From assembly GCA_023135745.1 (NCBI GenBank), contig JAGLSM010000141.1:1-5871 (forward strand): a DNA stretch of 5,871 nucleotides, written 5' to 3'. This document shows, in pieces, positions 1 to 5,753 of the stretch. Made by a program: the position numbers and the translations under genes. Under the pieces are notes generated by a model. The model had not been told where the DNA came from. It ran no database searches and worked only from the letters and a program-made list of their open reading frames with translations. This stretch comes from Spirochaetota bacterium (GTDB taxonomy: Bacteria > Spirochaetota > JAGLSM01). How positions within the stretch are numbered: position 1 is the stretch's first letter; each line of letters begins with the position of its first letter.

Positions 1-1
1 G

Positions 2-118
2 CCGGCAAGTCTGGGTAAAAAAGTTTTGGAAAAAGAGCATAAAATTTATCCATATATTATGAAACTTTTAGCCGACAATAAGATAGAATATGAAAATTGG
101 AAGATGATCGTAGTTTGA
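2..118 (+). CDS. purN: Phosphoribosylglycinamide formyltransferase (PurN), C-terminal fragment
   Basis: An open frame enters from the left edge and ends at TGA 116-118, giving 38 residues. The visible part contains KKVLEKEHKIYP followed by a short amphipathic stretch and a final 'NWKMIVV'. This matches the C-terminal helix of PurN proteins, where a conserved E-H-x-I-Y-P motif is followed by an 'L.A.G...' segment and a short terminal strand. PurN transfers a formyl group from 10-formyl-tetrahydrofolate to glycinamide ribonucleotide in purine synthesis, in the cytoplasm. The catalytic Asn/His/Asp residues would lie to the left of the window, so activity cannot be judged. The next gene starts 9 nt after the stop, so the two are probably co-transcribed. 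The call rests on one short motif; another formyltransferase-fold protein is the main alternative. Confidence 0.7.
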   Translation, partial: PASLGKKVLEKEHKIYPYIMKLLADNKIEYENWKMIVV

Positions 119-127
119 GGGGGTTCT

Positions 128-472
128 ATGGAATTTACTGTTGAAACAAAGGATGATATAAGTATCTTTCGCCTGAGTGGGGATTTTACCTTTAACACTA
201 AGGAACCGCTGAGAATTAAGATATTTGAAGCTTTAGAGGAAGGCAGATATAAATTTATTTTTAATTTCAAGGATCTTACCTTTCTGGATTCATCTGCGCT
301 TGGGCTTTTGATAAAAAGTGCTAAAAGCGCTTATACTAAAGGACTTCATGTCAAAATTACAAATACAAACGATAGAATACACCAGCTTATTGAGCAGGCA
401 AAACTCAGTATGCTTTTAGACCTTGTTCCTACTGAACAGGCTGCGATTAAAGAATTTAATGCAAAACAGTAA
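128..472 (+). CDS. STAS-domain anti-sigma factor antagonist (SpoIIAA/RsbV-like)
   Basis: This 114-residue protein is a single STAS domain of the usual length for SpoIIAA/RsbV-type antagonists. Visible family marks are an N-terminal strand pair (ISIFRLSGDFTF, residues 11-22), the core strand YKFIFNFKDL (41-50) and the signature TFLDSSALGLLI (51-62). By comparison with Bacillus SpoIIAA, whose phosphorylated Ser follows the Asp of DSSGLG, Ser55 would be the regulatory phosphorylation site. Such proteins, when unphosphorylated, bind a serine kinase/anti-sigma factor and release a sigma factor or another partner. The ATG is preceded by a strong Shine-Dalgarno sequence (GAGGGGG, 117-123) that overlaps the upstream stop codon, which supports both the start and co-transcription with purN. 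No cognate HATPase kinase or PP2C phosphatase is in the window, so the partner is unknown. ptsI follows after 41 nt. Confidence 0.9.
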   Translation: MEFTVETKDDISIFRLSGDFTFNTKEPLRIKIFEALEEGRYKFIFNFKDLTFLDSSALGLLIKSAKSAYTKGLHVKITNTNDRIHQLIEQAKLSMLLDLVPTEQAAIKEFNAKQ

Positions 473-513
473 ACTAAAAAATGCTTGTTTTTTATAAATA
501 ATCGTGTGAATAT

Positions 514-2313
514 GTGAAAATAAAAATGAAAAAAAATAATAACATAATTAATAAAGAAAAAGAAATTACACGAGGTATAGTTGTTTCTCATGGTGTGTCT
601 ATGGGGAAGGCATTAGTCCTTACCTCTGACATACCCTATGTCCCCAAGTATTCCATCATGAGGAGCCAGATTGCGCATGAGCTGGACCGGCTTGAGGAAG
701 CAATTCAAAAAACAAAACAGGATATAAGAACTATAAAAAAGAAGGCAGAGTCTGAAATAATAAGTGCTAATCTCAATTATTTTGATGCTCACCTTCTAAT
801 GCTTGATGATCCGGTGCTGCAGACACAAATTAAAACCGATATACATAACTCTCTTCTAAATATCGAAGCAATTGTTGATAATGCTTTGAATGCTATAGCT
901 AAGAAAATGAGTTCAATGGATAATGAGTATTTCAAGGAGAGGGTTGCTGACGTACGGGATATTCAAAAGAGGGTATTGTTCCATTTATTGGGTAAGAAAC
1001 AGATAGATATACAGTCACTGGCAGAGGATGTAATAATAGTATCTCATGATTTGACTGTATCACAGACCGCAAACATGGACAGGCGGCATGTTAAGGGGTT
1101 TATCACAGAGGTAGGCGGTAAGACATCGCATACGGCAATATTCGCAAGAGCCCTTGAGCTGCCTGCGATAGTAGGAATCAGTGATATCAGAAGTGAATTC
1201 AAGGATGGCGATTATATTATCATTGACGCCAACCATGGTAAGATTATTGCAAATCCAACTGTCAAAAATATAAAACTGTACGAAACAGCAAAACATGTCT
1301 ATGAACGTTTTATAAAAAAACTGTCATTTCTCAACCAGCTTCCGGCTGAATCTACGGACCATCATAAAATTAATTTAAATGCCAATATTGAGATACTGGA
1401 TGAGATAGATTCAACAAAAACGCATGGCGCGGAAGGAATAGGCCTTTTCCGTTCTGAATTTATTTTTCTTGAAAGCATAGATCTTCCGTCTGAAGAAAGA
1501 CAGTTTGAAGTATATAAAGAAGTATTGACCCGGATGAATAACATGCCTGTTGTTATAAGAACCATTGACCTTGGCGGTGATAAACTGACAAAGGAACATG
1601 AAGCCTATCAGGAGTCTAATCCATTTTTAGGATGGAGATCAATAAGGTATTGCTTAAGTAAACCGGAAATATTTAGAACACAGCTACGGGCATTATTGCG
1701 AGCTTCAGTATATGGAAAACTGGAGATTATGTTTCCAATGATTTCCGGAGTAGATGAGCTTTTAATGGTCAAAGAATTTGTTGAGATGGTAAAAAATGAT
1801 CTAAGAAAAGAAAAGATAGAATTTAACAATGATATAAAAATGGGTATTATGATAGAAGTTCCATCAGCAGCTCTTTCAGCTGATGCGCTTGCGCCTCATG
1901 TCGATTTTTTCAGTATAGGAACAAATGACCTTATTCAATATACACTGGCTGTCGACAGAGGAAATGAGAAAGTTTCATACCTCTACAATTCTCTGCATCC
2001 GGCGGTATTACGTCTAATTAAAATGACAATATCCGCTGGAGAATCGCACAACATTCCGGTCGAAATGTGCGGAGAAATGGCAGGTAATCCGATTAATTCT
2101 GTATTACTCATAGGACTGGGATTAAAGGAACTTAGTATGAGTTCTGTATTCATCCCGGAGGTCAAAAAAGTTATACGTTCAAGTTCATATATAGAAGCAA
2201 AAAAACTTGCTGATGAAATACTAGCTCTTGGAAATGTCGATAAGATTGAGAAACATCTCATGACTTTTATGAGAACACATTTTCCATACTTAATCGATAA
2301 GATAATGAGTTAA
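514..2313 (+). CDS. ptsI: Phosphoenolpyruvate-protein phosphotransferase (PTS enzyme I)
   Basis: Enzyme I takes phosphate from PEP onto a histidine and passes it to HPr, the first step of the phosphotransferase system in the cytoplasm. At 599 residues it is slightly longer than the usual ~575. The order of domains is complete: an HPr-binding/phospho-His region (about 21-250) with GGKTSHTAIFAR and phospho-acceptor His206, then the PEP-binding TIM barrel with GLFRSEFIFL (310-319), RTIDLGGDK (349-357), NPFLGWRSIRYCL (369-381), MFPMIS, GIMIEVP (444-450), GTNDLIQYTLAVDRGN (469-484) and the acid/base Cys519 in EMCGEMAG. No key residue is missing. The first ~20 residues are a Lys/Asn-rich extension before the conserved start of the fold (ITRGIVVSHGVSMGKAL). 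The chosen start is GTG 514; ATG 526 (residue 5) is equally possible, and neither has a good Shine-Dalgarno sequence. No HPr (ptsH) or EII gene is visible, so whether it drives sugar uptake or only regulation cannot be told. Confidence 0.96.
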   Translation: MKIKMKKNNNIINKEKEITRGIVVSHGVSMGKALVLTSDIPYVPKYSIMRSQIAHELDRLEEAIQKTKQDIRTIKKKAESEIISANLNYFDAHLLMLDDPVLQTQIKTDIHNSLLNIEAIVDNALNAIAKKMSSMDNEYFKERVADVRDIQKRVLFHLLGKKQIDIQSLAEDVIIVSHDLTVSQTANMDRRHVKGFITEVGGKTSHTAIFARALELPAIVGISDIRSEFKDGDYIIIDANHGKIIANPTVKNIKLYETAKHVYERFIKKLSFLNQLPAESTDHHKINLNANIEILDEIDSTKTHGAEGIGLFRSEFIFLESIDLPSEERQFEVYKEVLTRMNNMPVVIRTIDLGGDKLTKEHEAYQESNPFLGWRSIRYCLSKPEIFRTQLRALLRASVYGKLEIMFPMISGVDELLMVKEFVEMVKNDLRKEKIEFNNDIKMGIMIEVPSAALSADALAPHVDFFSIGTNDLIQYTLAVDRGNEKVSYLYNSLHPAVLRLIKMTISAGESHNIPVEMCGEMAGNPINSVLLIGLGLKELSMSSVFIPEVKKVIRSSSYIEAKKLADEILALGNVDKIEKHLMTFMRTHFPYLIDKIMS

Positions 2314-2352
2314 TAATGAATTAGTCCCGATGTAATCGGGACTAATTTATTA
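2314..2352 (+). terminator. Hairpin terminator of the ptsI transcript (possibly bidirectional)
   Basis: Immediately after the ptsI TAA there is a perfect 12-bp inverted repeat (ATTAGTCCCGAT at 2320-2331, ATCGGGACTAAT at 2335-2346) with a 3-nt loop. AT pairs and one G-T pair extend the stem to about 18 bp. The T-rich right flank is part of the lower stem rather than a clean T-tract, so the termination strength is uncertain. Its symmetry would let it act on either strand. Confidence 0.7.
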
Positions 2353-2388
2353 TGGTGAAATTCATTCTGTATTTTGACTTACGAGGAC

Positions 2389-2532
2389 GTTGCACAACCT
2401 AATTTTTTGAAAAACACAAACTCGCATTGAATTAATTACCAAAAGATGCGTTTTTGCAGATGTGAATTTGTTTGATAATCATTGTTTTTTTGCTCAGACA
2501 GTGTATTTTTTCAAAAAATTAAGTTGTGCAAC
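2389..2532. mobile_element. Intact MITE-like element, copy 1 (144 bp)
   Basis: A non-coding 144-bp unit is bounded by terminal inverted repeats of 26 bp (2389-2414 and 2507-2532) that agree at 25 of 26 positions; both ends begin GTTGCACAAC when read inward. A second copy at 5621 matches the first 130 positions with 8 substitutions and no indels, which defines the element independently of its repeats. No reading frame of note is inside. An inner pair CGCAT (2423-2427) / ATGCG (2446-2450) is conserved in both copies. The size, absence of coding capacity and terminal inverted repeats fit a miniature inverted-repeat transposable element moved in trans. No target-site duplication is evident in the flanks. 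A structured intergenic repeat without mobility is the alternative. Confidence 0.75.
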
Positions 2533-2581
2533 TGGTTTATACTTATGTCCCACTTATTATAGGATCGAGTAAGATTCATTT

Positions 2582-2650
2582 GATAAAACAGAATATATTA
2601 CATTCTTTTCAAAAAAATAGCATTGTACAACTGATACATAAAGAAAGTGC
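2582..2650. repeat. Diverged direct repeat, unit A (MITE right-end remnant?)
   Basis: This stretch runs from GATAAAAC through CATTCTTTTC to a core AATAGCATTGTACAACTGAT and the tail ACATAAAGAAAGTGC. It aligns with unit B about 112 bp downstream with a few small gaps. The core also resembles the right end of the MITE-like element (CAAAAAA, then TTGTGCAACTG, 2512-2534), so it may be a decayed or solo terminal repeat. The boundaries are approximate. Confidence 0.55.
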
Positions 2651-2695
2651 ATGATTAAAAAAATAAAATTTTGCAATCTCGATAAAGTGAATCGG

Positions 2696-2760
2696 GATAA
2701 AACTCTAATCTCTCATTTCTTTTAAAAATAGCATTGTGAAACTGATAAATAAAGCAAGTC
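2696..2760. repeat. Diverged direct repeat, unit B
   Basis: This is the partner of unit A: GATAAAAC (2696-2703), CATTTCTTTT (2714-2723), then ATAGCATTGTGAAACTGATA and AATAAAGCAAGTC. The core is near-identical to unit A (ATTGTGAAACTG against ATTGTACAACTG) and the spacing between units is about 111-114 bp. Together with the MITE right end this makes three similar segments in the same orientation, between convergent genes. The rest of the 2314-2788 gap shows no gene, and I see no promoter in it. Confidence 0.55.
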
Positions 2761-2788
2761 TAGAACAATTTTAGTAAAAACCAAACGG

Positions 2789-3667
2789 TTAAAATGATTT
2801 ACAGATTACTACAACACGGCATTTCTTGAGATTTTTCCGGGTAATATATGATGAAAGAAGTCTCGTAACATCCTTGTTATAGAGAATTATATCGGTACTA
2901 TATTTTCCTTTGATTGATTTAGGGAAAATATATAAGAACCTCTTTCCGGCACGTTTTGGAAGACGCGGTGAGGTCAAACTCGATACAAATTGTATATGTC
3001 CCATACGAATATACCTTTCTTTATTTACAAAAGAAGGGTCATAAATCAGTCTCTTTTTTTCATCAAAAATTTTTGTAGAAAAAGATGGACGGAATTTAAA
3101 GTCTCTAAGGTCGATTACAAGGCCTGTATGATGGTAAGCAGCTAAAACATGTGTAGGAGGCTTTGGAAAAACCCGGCGGATTGGATATAGGTTTAAAATG
3201 AATGAAGTTAAATTATTATTTCCGGTTAGGGGGAGACTTATTTTAAAGATTTTTTTATTACGTTTATACGTGTGGGTTGGTATCTCAATCACAGGTTTGA
3301 AAAAATTTTGAATGAGTATACGGAAAATCGGCATAATAGTCATTAAACTTCTAAGGTCTGTTCCTGAATCGATATTAACGGTCATTAATATCTTATAAAG
3401 GTTTTCTCTGGCATTTTTTTTTGCTTTGAAAACTGCCAGTCTTTGTATTTTTGGTGAATCCGGAGTATTTGGGATGAATTTTGCGCTTCCTGATGAGTAG
3501 ATTTTTCCGGAAGACCAGTTAATATATCCTGTTTTATATTTCTGAATTACTTCAGCTGAAGTATGTTTTGAATTAATAAAAATAAAAGCAAATATAATTA
3601 ATATAATAAAGATAGAGGTTGAATATTTTTTTTCGCCGGCTTTAATATTTAACGATAATTTAGTCAA
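2789..3667 (-). CDS. Exported LPP20/FlgT-like protein of unknown function
   Basis: The 292-residue product has a signal peptide: Lys-rich n-region, hydrophobic core (about 17-31, SIFIILIIFAFIFI) and a plausible cleavage after TSA at residue 38; no lipobox Cys is seen. The mature protein should be periplasmic or surface-located. Residues 47-108 (GYINWSSGKIYSSGSAKF, then a Lys/Ala/Arg-rich helix 'LAVFKAKKNARENLYKIL', then VNIDSGTDLRSLM) have the layout of LPP20-like domains. A second region at 180-230 (HTGLVIDLRDFKFRPSFS, IFDEKKRLIYD, RMGHIQFVSSL) is typical of the same long proteins. No enzymatic motif is seen. TTG 3667 is the only usable start, because an in-frame TAG lies 7 codons upstream and the next Met is residue 95. 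It starts 7 nt after the accB stop with no clear Shine-Dalgarno, so translational coupling is likely. The family call is from pattern recall only. Confidence 0.7.
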   Translation of the reverse strand: MTKLSLNIKAGEKKYSTSIFIILIIFAFIFINSKHTSAEVIQKYKTGYINWSSGKIYSSGSAKFIPNTPDSPKIQRLAVFKAKKNARENLYKILMTVNIDSGTDLRSLMTIMPIFRILIQNFFKPVIEIPTHTYKRNKKIFKISLPLTGNNNLTSFILNLYPIRRVFPKPPTHVLAAYHHTGLVIDLRDFKFRPSFSTKIFDEKKRLIYDPSFVNKERYIRMGHIQFVSSLTSPRLPKRAGKRFLYIFPKSIKGKYSTDIILYNKDVTRLLSSYITRKNLKKCRVVVICKSF

Positions 3668-3674
3668 TAGTTTT

Positions 3675-4181
3675 TCAGGAGCGTTCTATCCATATCAGCT
3701 CTTGTCCTTCTTTGATTGAGTCTTCATTTTTGCATAGTATTTTTATAACTTTACCGCTTATTTCGGCTTTTAATTCATTCATGCTTTTCATTGCTTCAAC
3801 AATACAGACTGTTGTATCAGGAGAAACCGAATCACCTGCCTTTATAAAAACCGGATCATCCGGAGAAGGTGAAGTGTAGAATGAGCCGTTCAATGGTGAT
3901 ATTATCTTGTGGAATTTTGATGAATCTTCTTCAGGTTTGGCAGCCGGTGCTGCAGGTTTAGGTTTTGAAGATGTTTGATCTACAGGTGAATGAACAGAAT
4001 TAACAATAGTTGAAGGCTGTGCTATGACATGCTGCACAGGAACATTTATTCCTGTCTTTTTAAAATGTATTTTTGTCCCTTTTTCTTCAACAACTAATTC
4101 TTCGAGATTGTTTTTTTCAAAAAAATTAGCATATCCTTCAATATCACTGCTGGAAATCTTGTAGATCTTTTCACCGGACAT
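3675..4181 (-). CDS. accB: Biotin carboxyl carrier protein of acetyl-CoA carboxylase
   Basis: AccB carries the biotin that is carboxylated by AccC and delivers CO2 to acetyl-CoA through AccA/AccD, making malonyl-CoA for fatty acids. The 168-residue form has the usual layout: N-terminal helix region (IYKISSSDIEGYANFFEKNNLEELVVEEKGTKIHFKK, in parts 7-42), a flexible Pro/Ala/Ser linker (about 44-88), and a biotinyl domain (92-168) with SPLNGSFY, a thumb-like SPSPDDPVFIKAGD and the biotinylation motif VEAMKSMNE, acceptor Lys132. The residue after Lys is Ser, where Met or Leu is more usual. ATG 4181 is chosen because it has a strong Shine-Dalgarno sequence and gives the family length; the longer frame to 4232 would add 17 residues (MYKYIDKLSTRKFKEVT) without such support. 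AccC, normally the next gene, is absent. It probably shares a transcript with the downstream LPP20-like gene, and maybe with the aminotransferase 107 nt upstream. Confidence 0.93.
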   Translation of the reverse strand: MSGEKIYKISSSDIEGYANFFEKNNLEELVVEEKGTKIHFKKTGINVPVQHVIAQPSTIVNSVHSPVDQTSSKPKPAAPAAKPEEDSSKFHKIISPLNGSFYTSPSPDDPVFIKAGDSVSPDTTVCIVEAMKSMNELKAEISGKVIKILCKNEDSIKEGQELIWIERS

Positions 4182-4186
4182 AGTCA

Positions 4187-4193
4187 CTTCCTT
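4187..4193 (-). promoter_or_regulatory. Ribosome binding site that fixes the accB start
   Basis: On the minus strand AAGGAAG lies 5 nt before ATG 4181. This strong match decides for the 168-residue AccB over the upstream in-frame ATG at 4232, which has no comparable sequence before it. Confidence 0.8.
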
Positions 4194-4234
4194 AAATTTT
4201 CTTGTACTGAGCTTGTCGATGTACTTGTACATAT

Positions 4235-4263
4235 AAAATATACGATTTTTTTTAAAACGTCAC
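4235..4263 (-). promoter_or_regulatory. Possible accB promoter
   Basis: In the 107-nt gap after the aminotransferase, the minus strand reads GTGACG (4263-4258), a 17-nt A-rich spacer and TATTTT (4240-4235), with an alternative -10 TATATT at 4242-4237 after 15 nt. The match to sigma70 boxes is moderate and the region is AT-rich, so this may be chance; accB may instead depend on the upstream promoter. Confidence 0.25.
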
Positions 4264-4288
4264 CTTTTTAATTACTGAAAAGCAGTTT

Positions 4289-5491
4289 TTAGCCCTTTAA
4301 AAACTTAGAGAGCCTTGATATTCCTTCTTCAATATTTCCAATAGATGTAGCATAAGATAACCTGATATGTTTATCATTGCCGAAGGCTATGCCCGGAACA
4401 GCGGCGACTTGTGCAGTTTCAAGAAGGTGTGCACAGAAGTCAAGGCTCCCTTCAATTGTTTTTCCGCTGATTTTAGTTCCATAAAAGGATGAAACATCGG
4501 GAAATACATAAAATGCGCCGCCTGGTTTACTGCAGTTTACGCCTTCAATATCGTTAAGAAGTTGAACAATCCTGTTTCTTCTATCCATAAATATTTTAAG
4601 GTTCTTTTCAAAAAGATCACTTTTATCACTTAGAGCAGTAATTGAAGCAGCCTGGCAGAATGTAGTAGGTCCTGAAGTTGAATGACTCTGCAGACGTATA
4701 GCAGCGCCTATTATTTCTTTTGGTCCGCCGGAATATCCTATACGCCAGCCTGTCATGGCGTGGCTCTTTGATAGTCCGTTAACTGTAACAGTCTGTTTAA
4801 AAATGTCGGAGTTTAGAGATCCAATTGATATGAACTCTGATCCGGGGTATGTTATTTTTTCATATATTTCATCTGAAATCACAATGAGTTTATTTTCTAC
4901 GGCAAAGTCTGCGATTTCCTGGAGATTTTTTCTTGAATATACAGCTCCGGTCGGATTGGAAGGCGAGTTTATTAAAATCGCCTTTGTTTTTGGAGTCAGA
5001 GCTTTTTGAAGTTTATCTATATGTAAATAAAAGTTATCTGCTTGTTCAGTAGGTATAAGCACCGAAGAGGCGGAGGCAAGTTTAGCCATAGAAACGTACG
5101 AAACCCAGTAAGGTGAAGGAATTATTATTTCATCTCCCGGATTCAGTATTGCCTGAAATATATTAAAAAGCGACTGTTTGGCGCCTACATTTACCATTAT
5201 CTGTTCAGTAGAATATTCAAGGTTGTTATCTTTTTTAAATTTTTCGCTTATAACTTCTCTGAGTTTAGGCATGCCTGCAACAGGAGTGTATTTTGTTTCC
5301 CCGGCATGCAGGGATTTAATCGCGGAATCAATAATAAAATCAGGGGTATTGAAATCAGGTTCTCCGCCGGCAAAATTTACAACATTTATTCCTGAGGCTT
5401 TCATCTTTTTGGCTTTTGCAGTAATGGCAAGTGTTGCGGATGGCGGAACAGCTTCTATGTGTTTTGAAACCTTGGGAATAAACTCAGTCAT
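4289..5491 (-). CDS. Pyridoxal-phosphate aspartate aminotransferase (class I, AspB/Ib type)
   Basis: The 400-residue length is typical of fold-type I aspartate aminotransferases, which interconvert aspartate + 2-oxoglutarate and oxaloacetate + glutamate in the cytoplasm. Visible family marks: FAGGEPDFNTP (40-50), KYTPVAGMPKLRE (67-79), PSPYWVSY (125-132), NSPSNPTG with Asn179 (175-182), SDEIYE with Asp207 and Tyr210, the Schiff-base Lys242 in NGLSKSHAMTGWRIGY (238-253), GGAFYVFPD (324-332) and the carboxylate-binding Arg377 in HIRLSYA. Every catalytic residue expected is present. ATG 5491 is supported by GGAG (5503-5500) 8 nt upstream and by agreement with the family N-terminus. Substrate range cannot be read from the sequence; activity on prephenate or other amino acids is possible within this subgroup. 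It is the first gene of the minus-strand block. Confidence 0.92.
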   Translation of the reverse strand: MTEFIPKVSKHIEAVPPSATLAITAKAKKMKASGINVVNFAGGEPDFNTPDFIIDSAIKSLHAGETKYTPVAGMPKLREVISEKFKKDNNLEYSTEQIMVNVGAKQSLFNIFQAILNPGDEIIIPSPYWVSYVSMAKLASASSVLIPTEQADNFYLHIDKLQKALTPKTKAILINSPSNPTGAVYSRKNLQEIADFAVENKLIVISDEIYEKITYPGSEFISIGSLNSDIFKQTVTVNGLSKSHAMTGWRIGYSGGPKEIIGAAIRLQSHSTSGPTTFCQAASITALSDKSDLFEKNLKIFMDRRNRIVQLLNDIEGVNCSKPGGAFYVFPDVSSFYGTKISGKTIEGSLDFCAHLLETAQVAAVPGIAFGNDKHIRLSYATSIGNIEEGISRLSKFLKG

Positions 5492-5522
5492 ATAAATTTC
5501 TCCATTTTTAATTGATGATTAG

Positions 5523-5550
5523 AATATAATATTTGACTGTATAGTGTCAA
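5523..5550 (-). promoter_or_regulatory. Sigma70-type promoter of the aminotransferase gene, with overlapping inverted repeat
   Basis: The minus strand has a perfect -35 TTGACA (5550-5545), a 16-nt spacer and TATATT (5528-5523), about 32 nt before the start codon. The -35 box is one arm of an inverted repeat TTGAC-N8-GTCAA (5533-5550) whose centre is TATA, 14 of 18 positions being symmetric. That position, covering the -35 box and spacer, would suit a repressor site, but chance in AT-rich DNA is possible. The promoter call is firmer than the operator call. Confidence 0.6.
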
Positions 5551-5598
5551 TAAAAAACAGGTATGAGCTTTTTGCGCGGTATGCGCAAAAAGCTCATA
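5551..5598 (-). terminator. Strong hairpin plus T-tract upstream of the aminotransferase promoter
   Basis: Two 15-nt arms (ATGAGCTTTTTGCGC 5563-5577, GCGCAAAAAGCTCAT 5583-5597) pair perfectly around a 5-nt loop, with one more T-A pair outside. On the minus strand the stem is followed after a few bases by TTTTTT (5556-5551), the layout of a rho-independent terminator. It would stop transcription arriving from the right just before the aminotransferase promoter. There is no T-tract on the plus-strand side. Confidence 0.65.
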
Positions 5599-5620
5599 TG
5601 GATAAAGTCGTTGCAGAAGC

Positions 5621-5753
5621 GTTGCACAACCTAATTTTTTGAAAAACACAAACTCGCATTAAATTAATAAGCAAAAGATGCGGTTTTGCAGGTGTGAATT
5701 TGTTCAATAATCAGTGTTTTTTTGCTCAGACAGTGTATTTTTTCAAAAAACTA
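5621..5753. mobile_element. MITE-like element, copy 2, interrupted in its right terminal repeat
   Basis: Positions 5621-5750 match copy 1 (2389-2518) with 8 substitutions and no indels, in the same orientation. The left terminal repeat (5621-5646) is identical to that of copy 1. The match then stops: copy 1 continues TTAAGTTGTGCAAC, whereas here the sequence reads CTAGTGCCCACACC. The last shared bases are the TA at 5752-5753, so the outer ~11 bp of the right repeat are missing from the window and have presumably been displaced by the neighbouring insertion sequence. Confidence 0.75.

Noticed and set aside
2676..2698. Small hairpin ATCTCGAT / ATCGGGAT with a 7-nt loop
   Set aside because: Eight pairs including a G-T wobble in AT-rich DNA, not preserved in the neighbouring repeat unit; likely chance.
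2389..2760. CRISPR-like array
   Set aside because: Only one intact element and two diverged partial units are present; they are unequal, long and without regular spacers or cas genes.
2776..2790. Terminator after the LPP20-like gene (minus-strand AACC-GTTT-GGTT then T's)
   Set aside because: The stem is only 4 bp, too weak to claim; the end of this transcript is left open.
3675..4232. Longer AccB starting at ATG 4232 (185 residues)
   Set aside because: The internal ATG at 4181 has AAGGAAG 5 nt upstream and gives the usual AccB length; the extra 17 residues do not look like BCCP.
4219..4232. Perfect small palindrome ATGTAC-TT-GTACAT in the accB leader
   Set aside because: Six-base arms could be a regulatory site, but this is too short to support without conservation.
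5178..5495. Plus-strand open frames inside the aminotransferase gene (also 4755-5009)
   Set aside because: They are antisense to a gene with full family motifs, have no recognisable domain and no convincing start site.
2389..5753. Composite transposon made by the two MITE copies
   Set aside because: No transposase for these ends is inside, the cargo is housekeeping genes and no outer target duplication is seen; noted only as a bracketed segment.
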